A stretch of 64,000 nt of DNA from Gammaproteobacteria bacterium (GCA_029862045.1 JAOTYE010000006.1:119619-183618), one strand, 5' to 3'. Numbered from the stretch's first letter, positions 36,129 to 45,989 are shown. Made by a program: numbers and translations. The notes: a model not told the origin generated them from the sequence alone.

Positions 36129-37451
36129 ATGCTGCAGATGGCTGTCGACAGCGATCATGTGCCGAACGGAATCGGCCCGGGGCTCACTGGGCAGCTGTAC
36201 CGTGAACTGGAGCTCGCAGGCGTAGAGCCGCTGTTAACGCTCGACAGCGACGGTGCCCTGGCCGGCGGCGTAACCCTGTTGGCCGATGCGGGTGCTACAC
36301 AGACGTCCGACAGCGCTGCAGCCCGGTTCAGACAACAGGCGTTCGACACGCTGGCCAACGGCCTGTCGTTGTCGGTGTCAGTTCACGAATTGGGAGAAGG
36401 TACTGACGCGCACGCCGCCTTCTCCGCCATATGTGAGCTACTGCGCCTCGCGATGCAAGATGCCGGTGCGTCGCCAGAATGTATTGCAGTAGCTGTCAAA
36501 GCGGAGGCCCTGTCGCCCCAGGCGGCGTGGGCGGTTCGGAGCGCGCGTCTTGGTGGCGGTCCCGTTCATGTGCTTCCGGGCCGGGCTGTGATGCAACCCG
36601 ACAGTTCACAGCGCGAGCGCGACCAACATGATCGATTCTGGTCGCAGCTATGGCACGCGCACGGGACCGCAAGAATCGGCGTAGCGTACGCGCCCACCGT
36701 ATTTGCGCAGTGTTCCCTGTTATCAGCCGAGGTGGCCGATTGTGTCCTGCCCGCAACGGCAGTTCAGGTGCCGGCAGGTACGGCGTGGCTGCCAATGAGC
36801 CTGGATGTATCGCGGTTTACCGACGAGCGAGGATCACTGCGCGAGAGCGCCATCGAACATGCACTTGGTCGCAGTATCGAGATCGGTGATGTGCTGCACG
36901 ACCTCGTACGCTGGCCGACAGCCCGAATGCAGCACGATGCGTGGCTGAATCGGCGGCTCGCGATCGTGCTGACGGGTTTTGGTGATCTCGTGCACAGACG
37001 CAGGCAGGACCCGCAACAATTTGCGAGCCTCACGGACCTCTGTGAATTGCTGCGCTGGATACGCGAAGTTCTGCAAGGTCGCTCTCGGGAAGTAGCACGC
37101 AGAACCGAGCATCTTCCGGCGCTCGAGCAATCCGATCCTTGTCGTGCACTGCCCAGTGGGCACGTTCGCAATGGCTGGCGTACGCGCTGGCGCGAGGCCG
37201 TCGAATCTGCTGCTGTCAGGCACCGCAACGTCGTGGTGCTGTCGCCGTGGTCGCTTTTCCCACGCGGTCAGCCGGCGGACTTTCGCTATGCCGATTTGTT
37301 GCCACTGCTCGGATTTGCCAATGCCTGTTCATTCCCGGCACCACCGAGCCTGTGTCATTGGAATATCAACAAATTCAAGAACTTCCATCAACGCGCGTGG
37401 GCAGTACTACAACAAAGAGGCGCCGTGCAACAGATTGCGGAAAGGCTATGA
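36129..37451 (+). CDS. Unrecognised 440-residue protein
   Basis: I do not recognise this protein. The ATG at 36129 gives 440 residues; a GTG at 36051 would add 26. There is no signal peptide or membrane helix. The N-terminal half is acidic and alanine-rich (GPGLTGQLYRELELAGVEPL near residue 14). The middle has VLTGFGDLVHRRRQDPQQF near residue 285. The C-terminal third is rich in Trp, His and Arg, with WSLFPRG and CHWNINKFKNFHQRAW near the end. Codon use resembles the neighbours, so it looks native. It stands alone between divergent yajQ and a transporter gene. A two- or three-domain architecture is likely, but no catalytic motif is visible. Confidence 0.7.
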   Translation: MLQMAVDSDHVPNGIGPGLTGQLYRELELAGVEPLLTLDSDGALAGGVTLLADAGATQTSDSAAARFRQQAFDTLANGLSLSVSVHELGEGTDAHAAFSAICELLRLAMQDAGASPECIAVAVKAEALSPQAAWAVRSARLGGGPVHVLPGRAVMQPDSSQRERDQHDRFWSQLWHAHGTARIGVAYAPTVFAQCSLLSAEVADCVLPATAVQVPAGTAWLPMSLDVSRFTDERGSLRESAIEHALGRSIEIGDVLHDLVRWPTARMQHDAWLNRRLAIVLTGFGDLVHRRRQDPQQFASLTDLCELLRWIREVLQGRSREVARRTEHLPALEQSDPCRALPSGHVRNGWRTRWREAVESAAVRHRNVVVLSPWSLFPRGQPADFRYADLLPLLGFANACSFPAPPSLCHWNINKFKNFHQRAWAVLQQRGAVQQIAERL

Positions 37452-37551
37452 ACTGAGATACCGTCTACAGTTCCGGTTGAGGCCAAGCGGCGGGCCGGCT
37501 GCACAAACTCTGCCTTTGTTCGTTCGACAAAAATGACTATGAGAGGGCGCG

Positions 37552-39390
37552 TTGCAACCGATAACACCTGACGCTCATGGGATTGCAGTACTGATCCTGA
37601 CTGTGCTCGCGCTGTTTTTGTTTACGCGCGACCGGATTCCACTTGAGTCGTCGTCGCTCGTAATCCTGATTATTCTCGTTGCTGGTTTCGAGCTGGTCCC
37701 CTATGAGCGGGATGGCGAAACGATTCTCCACGCCCGCGATTTTTTTGCGGGCTTCGGCAACGAAGCGCTGGTTGCCATATGTGCATTGATGATGGTCGGC
37801 AAGGCGCTGGAGACAACCGGTGCTCTGCAGCCTTTGGCCAATGTCGTTGGCCGCGCCTGGCGGACGCGACCGGTGCTCGCTTTGCTGACGACCTTGGTCG
37901 CAGGCGCAATTCTGAGCGCGTTTATGAACAACACGCCAATCGTCGTCTTGCTCATGCCGATTCTCGTCGGCGCGTCGTTGCGCTCGAAGTTTCCGGTATC
38001 GGGCGTGTTGCTGCCGATGGGTCTCGCGACAATTGTCGGCGGCATGTCTACAACAATAGGTACCTCGACCAACTTGCTCGTTGTTGGGATCTCGCAGGAT
38101 CTCGGCATGCATGAGTTCACCATGTTCGAGTGGGTGCTGCCTGTTGCAATAGTCGGCGGAGTCGGTGTGCTGTTTCTGTGGCTTGTTGCACCGCGCTTGT
38201 TGCCCGACCGCACTCCTCCGATGGGCGATACGACACCGCGAGTGTTCAGCGCACAGCTGCATGTAAAGGAGGGCGGCTTCGCCGCTGGCAAAGCACTTTC
38301 GGAAATCCTGGCCAAGGCCGACGGGCAAATGCGTGTCGACAAGATCCAGCGTACTGAATCGCTGGTTCTCGCCAAGCTGCCGTCGGTCAAGATCCAGCCT
38401 GGCGACCGCTTGTTTGTTAAAGACTCGCCCGAAAACCTCAAACACTACGAGCAGCTACTGGGCGCAACGCTCTTTAATATTTCGGATATCGAGCATCCGG
38501 TCGATGAGGAGACACCCCTCAAGGCCGAGGGCCAGCAGCTCGCCGAGGTCGTCGTAACACGAGGCTCGCCGCTTCACTTGCGCAGCCTCGCAGCGGCCCG
38601 ATTCAGTAGCAGTTATGGACTGATGCCGCTCGCGCTGCACCGCGCACGCGCGCCCAGTTCACAGGTGACCGGCGATCTGAACATGATTCGCCTGCGCGCG
38701 GGTGACGTTCTGCTTGTACAGGGGTCGGGCGAGGCGATTAGCGGGCTCAAGGACAGCGGTTCCATGCTCGTACTCGACGGCACAACCGATCTGCCGCACA
38801 CGCACAATGCCAAGCGCGCACTCGCGATAATGGGATTCGTTGTCCTCGCGGCTGCACTGGGGATTGTGCCGATTTCGGTGAGTGCTGTAGTCGGCCTTGG
38901 CTTGATGATCGCAACGGGATGCCTGGGCTGGCGTGATGCGGCTACGGCGTTGTCGATCCCGGTCGTGATGATCATCGTTACAGCACTCGCGCTCGGTAAG
39001 GCGCTCATGGGCACCGGCATGGCCGATTACCTTGCGATCAGTTTCGTCGGCGCTGCGTCAGGACTACCAACACCCATGATCCTGAGTGCGTTCATGTTGC
39101 TTATGACGGTGATGACAAATGTTGTGTCCAACAATGCCGCCGCGGTCATCGGCACGCCAATCGCCGTGAGTATTGCGCAACAACTCGGTGTTACCCCCGA
39201 GCCGTTCATCCTGGCCGTACTGTTCGGAGCAAACATGAGTTTCGCGACGCCATTTGGCTATCAGACGAATCTGCTGATCCTGAGCGCGGGCGGCTACAAG
39301 TTCTCTGACTTCCTCAGAGTGGGTATTCCGCTCACCATAATCATGTGGGTGGGCTTCTCGCTGATACTGCCGACCTTGTATCAGCTGTAA
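37552..39390 (+). CDS. SLC13/DASS-type transporter with internal TrkA-C domains
   Basis: A 612-residue inner-membrane protein. About five hydrophobic helices precede residue 220, including the hairpin with FMNNTPIVVLLMP near 125. Two soluble RCK_C/TrkA-C regions follow (about 240-310 and 330-410), then further helices with TNVVSNNAAAVIGTPIAV near 520. This is the SAC1/sulfate-permease-like branch of the divalent anion:sodium symporters, in which TrkA-C domains interrupt the transporter. The start is a TTG at 37552 after GAGAGGG. The substrate may be sulfate, dicarboxylate or another anion. Confidence 0.88.
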   Translation: MQPITPDAHGIAVLILTVLALFLFTRDRIPLESSSLVILIILVAGFELVPYERDGETILHARDFFAGFGNEALVAICALMMVGKALETTGALQPLANVVGRAWRTRPVLALLTTLVAGAILSAFMNNTPIVVLLMPILVGASLRSKFPVSGVLLPMGLATIVGGMSTTIGTSTNLLVVGISQDLGMHEFTMFEWVLPVAIVGGVGVLFLWLVAPRLLPDRTPPMGDTTPRVFSAQLHVKEGGFAAGKALSEILAKADGQMRVDKIQRTESLVLAKLPSVKIQPGDRLFVKDSPENLKHYEQLLGATLFNISDIEHPVDEETPLKAEGQQLAEVVVTRGSPLHLRSLAAARFSSSYGLMPLALHRARAPSSQVTGDLNMIRLRAGDVLLVQGSGEAISGLKDSGSMLVLDGTTDLPHTHNAKRALAIMGFVVLAAALGIVPISVSAVVGLGLMIATGCLGWRDAATALSIPVVMIIVTALALGKALMGTGMADYLAISFVGAASGLPTPMILSAFMLLMTVMTNVVSNNAAAVIGTPIAVSIAQQLGVTPEPFILAVLFGANMSFATPFGYQTNLLILSAGGYKFSDFLRVGIPLTIIMWVGFSLILPTLYQL

Positions 39391-39393
39391 CAA

Positions 39394-39422
39394 TTGACGT
39401 CCGCCATGCTGACGGTAATACT
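39394..39422 (+). promoter_or_regulatory. Candidate trp operon promoter
   Basis: TTGACG (39394-39399) and AATACT (39417-39422) are spaced by 17 bases. The predicted transcription start is at about 39428-39430, which coincides with the ATG of the leader peptide, so the transcript may be leaderless. The -35 box matches five of six consensus bases. No TrpR operator palindrome is visible. Confidence 0.5.
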
Positions 39423-39429
39423 CGCTGCC

Positions 39430-39492
39430 ATGAACGTATCGCGCTTCAATAACCGGTGGTGGCTGTCCCAGGGGGAGAGGGCTGCTGGCTGA
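39430..39492 (+). CDS. trpL: trp operon leader peptide
   Basis: A 20-codon ORF between the transporter gene and trpE. Tandem Trp codons stand at positions 10 and 11 (39457-39462), followed by LSQGERAAG and TGA. The ORF overlaps the 5' half of an antiterminator, as needed for attenuation: a ribosome stalled at the Trp codons leaves the bases from 39474 free, one that finishes covers them. No Shine-Dalgarno site precedes the ATG. An in-frame ATG at 39406 would give a 28-codon form. Confidence 0.82.
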   Translation: MNVSRFNNRWWLSQGERAAG

Positions 39493-39552
39493 CTATTAGC
39501 TGCGCGTAAATATCAGAAGCCCATCTCCGCCAACGTGGGGGTGGGTTTTTTT
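39474..39552 (+). terminator. trp attenuator: antiterminator and competing rho-independent terminator
   Basis: Antiterminator: GGAGAGGGCT at 39474-39483 pairs over ten bases with 39518-39528 (AGCCC-A-TCTCC, one bulged A). Terminator: CCCATCTCC at 39520-39528 pairs with GGGGGTGGG at 39537-39545 over nine bases (two G-T), with an eight-base loop, followed by seven T at 39546-39552. The two structures share 39520-39528 and exclude each other. I found no strong 1:2 hairpin, but in a leaderless case the translating ribosome alone can mask segment 2. Confidence 0.85.
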
Positions 39553-39570
39553 ATGGCCTGTTAAAAACTT

Positions 39571-40956
39571 ATGGAAGCACCATTCGACATTGCTGCAGAT
39601 CTCGATACCCCGGTTTCGGCGTATCTGAAACTGCACGATCTGCGGCCGCGCTTCTTGCTCGAGAGCGTCGAGGGCGGCGAGCGCCTTGCGCGCTATTCTT
39701 TTCTCGGTTTTGGTGATGCGCTCGAAATTCGGATGGACGACAGTGCGCTGCATGTCAATGGCCGCAGCGAACCACGACCGATCGATCAACAGGGCTATCT
39801 CGATGCATTGCGAAGCGCACTGACTGCGGCTCCACGGCCGGGGCCGGACGTCGATGGCTTGCCTTTCGCAGGCGGGCTCGTTGGTGTGTCTGGCTATGAC
39901 GTCGTGCGTTTGTTTGAGCGATTGCCGCGGGACACGACGCCACAGAGCGACGTGCCGGATGCGGCGTTCGTTGCGCCGGAGTCTTTGCTTGTCTTTGATC
40001 ACCTGACGCGCAGGGTCGCGCTGCTGCATGACGGCCCGGAGGACCAAAGAAAGAAGCTGCGCAAGGACGTCATCAGTCGCCTGCGCGGTCCGGTGCCGAA
40101 TGGCAAAGGCCCGATCGAAATTTCCAAAGCAGAGGCGAGCTTCAGCGAAGCGGAATTCTCTGAACGCGTCGAGGCTTGCAAAGAGCATATTGCAGCAGGC
40201 GATATTTATCAGATCGTCATCTCGGTGTTGTTCCGCGGCAAATCTAATGTCGCGCCATTTGAGGTGTATCGCGCATTGCGGTTGCTGAATCCGTCGCCGT
40301 ATATGTTTTTCCTCGAATTCGGGGATCTGCAAGTCGTGGGCTCATCACCCGAGGCGCTCGTCAAACTGAACGGCACGACGGCATCCCTGAGGCCGATCGC
40401 GGGGACGCTGCCGCGCGGCGAGACGGCAGACGAAGACGTTGCGAATGAAAAGGCATTGTTGGCGGACCCGAAAGAGGCGGCCGAGCATGTGATGCTTGTC
40501 GATCTTGCACGCAACGACCTCGGACGTGTTGCGATCGCCGGGTCCGTGTACGTCGACCCGTATCGTGCGATTGAGCGGTACAGTCATGTAATGCACATCG
40601 TCAGCGGCGTGCAAGGCGAGCTGGCAGATGGCTACGATCAGTTTGACTTGTTCGCAGCATCGTTCCCGGCGGGAACGTTGGTTGGGGCGCCGAAGGTGCG
40701 GGCAATGGAGATCATCGAGGAGATGGAAAACACGGGGCGTGGTCTCTACGCCGGAACCGCCGGTTATTTTGGGCTTTCCGGCGACATGGATCAGGCAATA
40801 ACCATTCGCACGCTCGTGTTTTCAGGTGACGAGTATAGTTTTCAGGCGGGCGCCGGTATTGTTGCCGACTCGGTCCCGGCCCGGGAATATCAGGAAGTCC
40901 TCGCCAAGAGCGCAATACTGCGCCGCGCGCTGGAAATTGCAGGGGAGGGTTTGTAG
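39571..40956 (+). CDS. trpE: Anthranilate synthase component I
   Basis: Converts chorismate and ammonia (or Gln via TrpG) to anthranilate. It has 461 residues. The N-terminal [19 protein letters not shown] near residue 28 holds the LLES...S feedback-binding site for tryptophan, so end-product inhibition is expected. The chorismate-binding core has [10 protein letters not shown] near residue 209, [10 protein letters not shown] near residue 274 and [16 protein letters not shown] near residue 368. Expression is likely set by the upstream attenuator. It overlaps trpG by one base. Confidence 0.96.
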   Translation: MEAPFDIAADLDTPVSAYLKLHDLRPRFLLESVEGGERLARYSFLGFGDALEIRMDDSALHVNGRSEPRPIDQQGYLDALRSALTAAPRPGPDVDGLPFAGGLVGVSGYDVVRLFERLPRDTTPQSDVPDAAFVAPESLLVFDHLTRRVALLHDGPEDQRKKLRKDVISRLRGPVPNGKGPIEISKAEASFSEAEFSERVEACKEHIAAGDIYQIVISVLFRGKSNVAPFEVYRALRLLNPSPYMFFLEFGDLQVVGSSPEALVKLNGTTASLRPIAGTLPRGETADEDVANEKALLADPKEAAEHVMLVDLARNDLGRVAIAGSVYVDPYRAIERYSHVMHIVSGVQGELADGYDQFDLFAASFPAGTLVGAPKVRAMEIIEEMENTGRGLYAGTAGYFGLSGDMDQAITIRTLVFSGDEYSFQAGAGIVADSVPAREYQEVLAKSAILRRALEIAGEGL

Positions 40957-41558
40957 TGGCGACATCCTCAGCCTGTAACAAGGTGCGCATGTTGTTGATC
41001 GACAATTACGATTCGTTCACCTACAACCTGGTGCAGGCGTTTGCGGCATTGGGCGCGGAGGTCATGGTGTATCGCAACGACGCGATCACGGTCGACGAAG
41101 CGTTGCAGCTTGAGGCGACACACCTGGTCATCTCCCCGGGGCCGGGCCGCCCTGAAGATGCCGGGGTGTCGCTGGCAATGATCGAAGCGTTTGCCGAACG
41201 AGTACCAACGCTCGGCGTATGTCTTGGCCACCAGTGCCTCGTGAATTTTTTCGGCGGAGAAATCGTTCGGGCGGAACGGCTTATGCATGGCAAGACCTCG
41301 ATGGCGCAACATGACGGCAAGACGATTTTCGACGACCTGCCAAAGCCGTTCGAAGTTGGCCGCTATCATTCGCTGTGCGCCGAACACGAATCATTGCCCG
41401 ACGTGCTCGAGCTGACAGCCGAAACGGATCGTGGTGAGATCATGGGCGTTCGTCACAAGACGTTGCCTCTTGAAGGCGTGCAGTTTCACCCCGAGAGTGT
41501 GCTGACACCGGAGGGCGATCGGCTCATGGCCAACTTTCTGCGGATGAGTACATCATGA
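40956..41558 (+). CDS. trpG: Anthranilate synthase component II (glutamine amidotransferase)
   Basis: Supplies ammonia from glutamine to TrpE. The triad is visible: Cys in GVCLGHQC near residue 88 and His-Glu in VQFHPESV near residue 178. [16 protein letters not shown] starts at residue 12. The GTG at 40956 follows a GGGGAGGG site and gives 200 residues; an ATG at 40989 would give the more usual 189. It ends in an ATGA overlap with trpD. Confidence 0.95.
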   Translation: MATSSACNKVRMLLIDNYDSFTYNLVQAFAALGAEVMVYRNDAITVDEALQLEATHLVISPGPGRPEDAGVSLAMIEAFAERVPTLGVCLGHQCLVNFFGGEIVRAERLMHGKTSMAQHDGKTIFDDLPKPFEVGRYHSLCAEHESLPDVLELTAETDRGEIMGVRHKTLPLEGVQFHPESVLTPEGDRLMANFLRMSTS

Positions 41559-42580
41559 GCAAGGAATTCAGCGCAGTGCTTGATCAGTTGCTCGATGGCG
41601 ATTCTCTGTCGGAGCTACAGGCCAATGAACTCATGCACAAACTGGCTGCGGGTGACATTCCCGCAGCGCTGGCCGGTGCATTGTTGGCAGGGCTGCGGGC
41701 AAAGGGTGAGACAGCCGACGAGATTCGGGGCTTTGCGATGGCAATGCGCGAACTTGCCGTGCACCCGAAGATCCCTGCGGGGGCACCGACGGTTGACACC
41801 GTCGGTACAGGCGGTGACGGATCCGGCAGCCTGAACCTGTCGACAGGTGCCGGTCTTCTCGCCGCCGCCGCCGGAGCGAGGGTCGTGAAGCACGGCAATC
41901 GCTCGATATCGAGTCAATCGGGCAGCGCAGACATGCTCGAATGCCTTGGCATGCCACTGCCGTTGCACGAGAAAGAGGCTGTCGCGTGCCTCGACGCTAC
42001 AAATTTCACGTTCCTGTTTGCACCGGCCTATCATCCGGCGATGAAAGCTGTCATGCCGGTTCGTAACGCACTGGCGGTTCGTACCGTATTCAACATGCTC
42101 GGGCCCCTGGCGAATCCTGCAGAGCCGCCGTTTCAGATGATCGGCGCATGGAGTCTCGATGCAGCGAAGTTAATCGCCGAAACGCTGGCGGGCATGCCAA
42201 TTGAAAGGGCGTTTGTCGTCCATGGGGCGCCAGGTTGGGACGAGGCGACGCCGGTCGGCGAGTTTGCACTATTCGAGGTTGTTCCCGGCAAGGTTAGCGA
42301 AACCACGCGCACGCCCGAGGACTACGGTTTGCCGCGTTGTACACCTGAAGACCTGACCGGTGGTGACGCTACACACAATGCGAAGGAATTGATTCGGGTC
42401 TTCAGTGGCGAAGATAAAGGGGCTCACCGCGACGCTCTTCTGCTGGGCACATCTCTTGTTCTCGAGGTACAAGGTAGCGTGAGTGGACCGAAGCAGGGTG
42501 TCGAAAAATCAGCGGCGGCACTCGATAGTGGCGCTGCCGACAAGTTTCTCGAGCGGCTGCGACAGCACTTCCAGGGCTGA
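41555..42580 (+). CDS. trpD: Anthranilate phosphoribosyltransferase
   Basis: Adds phosphoribose from PRPP to anthranilate. The PRPP-binding [15 protein letters not shown] near residue 86, [18 protein letters not shown] near residue 112 and the N-terminal [12 protein letters not shown] fit the family. The Ser-Gln in SSQSG replaces the more common Ser-Lys. It has 341 residues. Both ends overlap neighbours (ATGA and TGATG). Confidence 0.96.
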   Translation: MSKEFSAVLDQLLDGDSLSELQANELMHKLAAGDIPAALAGALLAGLRAKGETADEIRGFAMAMRELAVHPKIPAGAPTVDTVGTGGDGSGSLNLSTGAGLLAAAAGARVVKHGNRSISSQSGSADMLECLGMPLPLHEKEAVACLDATNFTFLFAPAYHPAMKAVMPVRNALAVRTVFNMLGPLANPAEPPFQMIGAWSLDAAKLIAETLAGMPIERAFVVHGAPGWDEATPVGEFALFEVVPGKVSETTRTPEDYGLPRCTPEDLTGGDATHNAKELIRVFSGEDKGAHRDALLLGTSLVLEVQGSVSGPKQGVEKSAAALDSGAADKFLERLRQHFQG

Positions 42581-43386
42581 TGAGCGACTTTCTCCAGACA
42601 ATGGCGGCCGCGAGCCGCGAGCGAGCTGCAGCTGCAGGGCGATTGTCTGCGGCCAGCTTTGACAAGCCGCTCGTGCCATTGCGCCTCGGTGGCTTCGATG
42701 TCATTGCTGAGATCAAAGATCGTTCGCCGGCGGAGGGCGATCTCGCAAAAGAGGGTAGCGACCGTCGTGCCCGGGCGCAGCGCTATGCGCAAGGCGGTGC
42801 GGCCGCGATTTCGGTACTTACCGAACCGAGCCATTTCTCGGGGTCCCTCGAGCACCTCGAAGAAGTTGTTGCTGCAGTGCCGAATACGCCGGTCATGCGT
42901 AAGGATTTTCTCGTTGATCCCGTACAGGTTCTGCAGGCCCGCGCGTCCGGAGCAAGTGGAGTGCTGTTGATTGTTACGATGCTGGGTGATGACAAGTTGC
43001 GAGAGATGCTCGATTGCGCCACCGAGCACGGCATGTTTGTTCTCCTGGAGTCGTTCGACAGTGACGATCTCTCCCGCGCATCCCGGCTGCTTGATAACTC
43101 GGACAATCGGGAGCGAGCAGAAAACGGGCAACTATTGTTTGGCGTCAATACGCGCAATTTGCGCACATTGCACGTTGATCCTGAGCGGCTCAAGAAACTG
43201 GCACCGGCATTGCCGGCGGCTCGCTGCGTGGCAGAAAGTGGTCTGCATGACGCAAACGATGCGGCCAGGGTCGCCGAACTGGGCTATCGGCTCGCACTTG
43301 TTGGAACGGCGTTGATGCGCAGTGATGATCCGGCCGCCCTCGTCACGGCGATGCGATTAGCCGGCGGTGACAAGGTCGCCGCATGA
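42580..43386 (+). CDS. trpC: Indole-3-glycerol phosphate synthase
   Basis: Closes the indole ring on CdRP. TIM-barrel motifs VIAEIKDRSPAEGDL near residue 45, ISVLTEPSHFSGS near residue 83, FGVNTRNLRTL near residue 188 and the closing LVGTALMRSDDP near residue 245 are present. It has 268 residues and is a stand-alone enzyme, not the TrpC-TrpF fusion of E. coli. Confidence 0.96.
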   Translation: MSDFLQTMAAASRERAAAAGRLSAASFDKPLVPLRLGGFDVIAEIKDRSPAEGDLAKEGSDRRARAQRYAQGGAAAISVLTEPSHFSGSLEHLEEVVAAVPNTPVMRKDFLVDPVQVLQARASGASGVLLIVTMLGDDKLREMLDCATEHGMFVLLESFDSDDLSRASRLLDNSDNRERAENGQLLFGVNTRNLRTLHVDPERLKKLAPALPAARCVAESGLHDANDAARVAELGYRLALVGTALMRSDDPAALVTAMRLAGGDKVAA

Positions 43387-43979
43387 GCGTGTTCATAAAG
43401 ATCTGCGGCTTGCGCGATGCACGATGCGTCGCGGCTGCTGTCGATGCTGGCGCTGATGCGGTCGGTTTCGTATTTGCCGAGTCGGTCCGCAGGGTTAGCG
43501 TTGAGGAAGCGAACGCGATCTCACAGGACATTCCGGCCGGCGTACAGCGCGTTGCCGTGATGCGGCACCCGTCGATGCAGGAATGGCAGGCGGTTCTCGA
43601 CGGGTTCGGGCCCGACGTCCTGCAAACGGATGCGCAGGACTTTGATGTTCTCGATGTACCGGGCAACGTCATGCGCTGGCCGGTGCTACGACAAGGCAGC
43701 GCCAGAGATGTCGCAATACCGACCGGCGAGTACGTCTACGAAGGCGCAGACAGCGGTGCAGGCGAGACAGTAGACTGGATGCAGGCAGCAGCAATAGCAA
43801 AGCAGGGGCGCATGATTCTCGCAGGCGGCCTGGCCGCAGGCAATATTGCCGCAGCCATCAGGGCTGTGCGACCGTGGGGCATCGATGTATCGAGTGGCGT
43901 CGAGTCGGGTCCCGGGAAAAAGGATGAGGCATTGATAAGCCAGTTTGTCAGCGTGGCACGCGCCGCGGAGAATGACTGA
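43383..43979 (+). CDS. trpF: Phosphoribosylanthranilate isomerase
   Basis: Isomerises PRA to CdRP. IKICGLRDARCVAAAVDAGADAVGFVF at the N-terminus holds the catalytic Cys, and the C-terminal PWGIDVSSGVESGPGKKD holds the catalytic Asp and phosphate site. It has 198 residues. In the pathway it acts before TrpC, although it is encoded after it. Confidence 0.95.
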   Translation: MSVFIKICGLRDARCVAAAVDAGADAVGFVFAESVRRVSVEEANAISQDIPAGVQRVAVMRHPSMQEWQAVLDGFGPDVLQTDAQDFDVLDVPGNVMRWPVLRQGSARDVAIPTGEYVYEGADSGAGETVDWMQAAAIAKQGRMILAGGLAAGNIAAAIRAVRPWGIDVSSGVESGPGKKDEALISQFVSVARAAEND

Positions 43980-45229
43980 TGAAATTTCAGCTACCGGCTG
44001 ACGAGGCGGGCAGGCTTCTCAAGGCTTCGATCAATGGTGAACTGCCGGATGCGCGCGGCCGATTCGGGCCTTTTGGCGGACGCTACGTTCCCGAAACTCT
44101 TGTGCCCGCCTTCGAACGCCTCGAGATGGGCGTTCGCGACTATCTGCACGATGCAGATTTTCAGAGTGAATACCGCAAGGAGTTGCGCGAGTGGGTTGGC
44201 CGGCCGACGGCGCTCACGCATGCGCCACGGCTTAGCGAGCGCTGGGGAACGGACGTATGGCTCAAGCGCGAGGATCTCGCGCATACCGGCGCGCACAAGG
44301 TCAATAATGCGATTGGCCAGGCATTGCTCGCGAAGCGACTTGGCGCGAAACGGGTAATCGCTGAGACGGGCGCAGGTCAACACGGAGTTGCGTCTGCTGC
44401 AGCTTGTGCGCGTGTTGGCCTTCCCTGCAGCGTCTACATGGGCGCGGTCGACATTCAGCGCCAGGCGCCGAACGTCGATCGAATGTATCGACTTGGCGCA
44501 GAGGTTGTCGCTGTTGAAACCGGGGACAAGACGCTGCGCGCGGCGATTGATGAGGCAATGCGCGAATGGGTGACCGATCCATCGGGAATTTACTACTTGC
44601 TGGGTTCGGCAGTCGGCGCGCATCCGTATCCGTACCTCGTCCGTGAATTGCAATCGGTAATCGGCACCGAAGCGAGACAACAGATGATCGATCAGGCCGG
44701 TGGTCTGCCCGACGCTGCGTTTGCGTGTGTTGGCGGTGGCTCGAACGCCATCGGATTGTTTTACCCGTTGCTCGGGGATGACGTCGAGCTAATCGGTGTC
44801 GAAGCCGGTGGAACCGGTGACGGGCTGGGTCAGAATGCGGCAACGCTCACGACAGGCACGCCAGGCGTATTGCAGGGATCGTATACGATGATTCTGCAGG
44901 ATGAGGATGGTCAGGTTCAGGAGACGCACTCGATATCGGCTGGACTCGACTATTCGGGTGTAGGTCCCGAGCATGCGCTGCTGCAGGCGACCGGGAGGAT
45001 TAGCTATGTTTCGGCGAGCGACGATGAGTCGCTCGAAGCGTTGGAGGAACTTTGCGAAACGGAGGGCATTCTGACGGCGCTCGAGACGTCCCACGCATAC
45101 GCCTACGCGAGAAAATGGTCGCAGGAGAATCCTGGTAAGCGCGTGCTGATTGGTAACTCGGGACGTGGTGACAAGGACATGCCAACACTGACCAGATTCC
45201 CGGTGAGGATTCGTACCGATGCCAGTTAG
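43979..45229 (+). CDS. trpB: Tryptophan synthase beta chain
   Basis: PLP enzyme joining indole and serine. The PLP Lys lies in HTGAHKVNNAIGQ near residue 101, AETGAGQHGVASA near residue 124 and the phosphate loop in GGGSNAIG near residue 246. It has 416 residues. RFGPFGGRYVPETLVPAF near the N-terminus marks the TrpB1 type that pairs with TrpA. Confidence 0.97.
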   Translation: MKFQLPADEAGRLLKASINGELPDARGRFGPFGGRYVPETLVPAFERLEMGVRDYLHDADFQSEYRKELREWVGRPTALTHAPRLSERWGTDVWLKREDLAHTGAHKVNNAIGQALLAKRLGAKRVIAETGAGQHGVASAAACARVGLPCSVYMGAVDIQRQAPNVDRMYRLGAEVVAVETGDKTLRAAIDEAMREWVTDPSGIYYLLGSAVGAHPYPYLVRELQSVIGTEARQQMIDQAGGLPDAAFACVGGGSNAIGLFYPLLGDDVELIGVEAGGTGDGLGQNAATLTTGTPGVLQGSYTMILQDEDGQVQETHSISAGLDYSGVGPEHALLQATGRISYVSASDDESLEALEELCETEGILTALETSHAYAYARKWSQENPGKRVLIGNSGRGDKDMPTLTRFPVRIRTDAS

Positions 45230-45989
45230 CAAGAGACTGACAGCGGCGATTACCACAGCCAACGTTCAGGGCCGCCCGGCCCTCGTGCCGTTCATAACGG
45301 CGGGCTATCCTGAGCCCGGCGAATTTATTAATACACTGCGGGAAGTCGCCGAAGTCGGTGATGTTGTCGAGATCGGCATTCCGTTTTCCGACCCGATGGC
45401 CGACGGCATGACGATCCAGCGTTCGAGTTTCGTCGCGTTGCAAAACGGCGTGAGCTTGCGCTGGATATTTGACGAGCTCGAGATGACCGGCGATCTCAGC
45501 ACGCCACTGGTCATGATGTCCTATTTGAATCCCTTGCTTGCGTATGGCTACGAAAAGCTTGCCAGGCGCGCACGTGCGACCGGCGTTTGCGCGTTCATTG
45601 TGCCGGACCTGCCGTTTGAAGAATGTGACGAGCTCAGACGCGCGCTCGAGAGTGAAGGCCTCGGGCTTATTCAGCTCGTAACGCCCGCGACACCGGATGA
45701 TCGCCTGAAGACCCTGGTTGCGGCGTCTCGCGGGTTCGTCTACGCCGTTACGATCACGGGTATCACAGGTGGTGACACAGGGCTGCCGGATGACCTGGCG
45801 GAGTATCTCGACAAAGTATCGTCAGTGTCGAAGCTGCCGGTTTGTGCGGGCTTCGGTATTCGTAATTCTGCCGATGTGGAAAATGTCGGTAGCCATGCAG
45901 CGGGCGCCATCGTCGGTTCGGCGCTGGTTGAAGTTCTTGAAAGTGGTGACGACCCGAGGCCGTTCCTGCGCGCGCTTGGTGGCAAATGA
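45219..45989 (+). CDS. trpA: Tryptophan synthase alpha chain
   Basis: Releases indole from indole-3-glycerol phosphate and channels it to TrpB. The catalytic Glu is in VVEIGIPFSDPMADG near residue 49 and the catalytic Asp in IVPDLPFEE near residue 130; GFGIRNSADV near residue 213 binds phosphate. It has 256 residues and overlaps trpB by 11 bases and the next gene by four. Confidence 0.97.
   Translation: MPVSKRLTAAITTANVQGRPALVPFITAGYPEPGEFINTLREVAEVGDVVEIGIPFSDPMADGMTIQRSSFVALQNGVSLRWIFDELEMTGDLSTPLVMMSYLNPLLAYGYEKLARRARATGVCAFIVPDLPFEECDELRRALESEGLGLIQLVTPATPDDRLKTLVAASRGFVYAVTITGITGGDTGLPDDLAEYLDKVSSVSKLPVCAGFGIRNSADVENVGSHAAGAIVGSALVEVLESGDDPRPFLRALGGK

Noticed and set aside
37537..38445. 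302-codon open frame antisense to the SLC13 transporter gene
   Set aside because: It is Gln/Arg/His-rich with no family features, while the plus strand encodes a complete transporter.
39496..40332. 278-codon minus-strand frame over the attenuator and trpE
   Set aside because: It is antisense to trpE, and its start would fall inside the coding gene; no family features.
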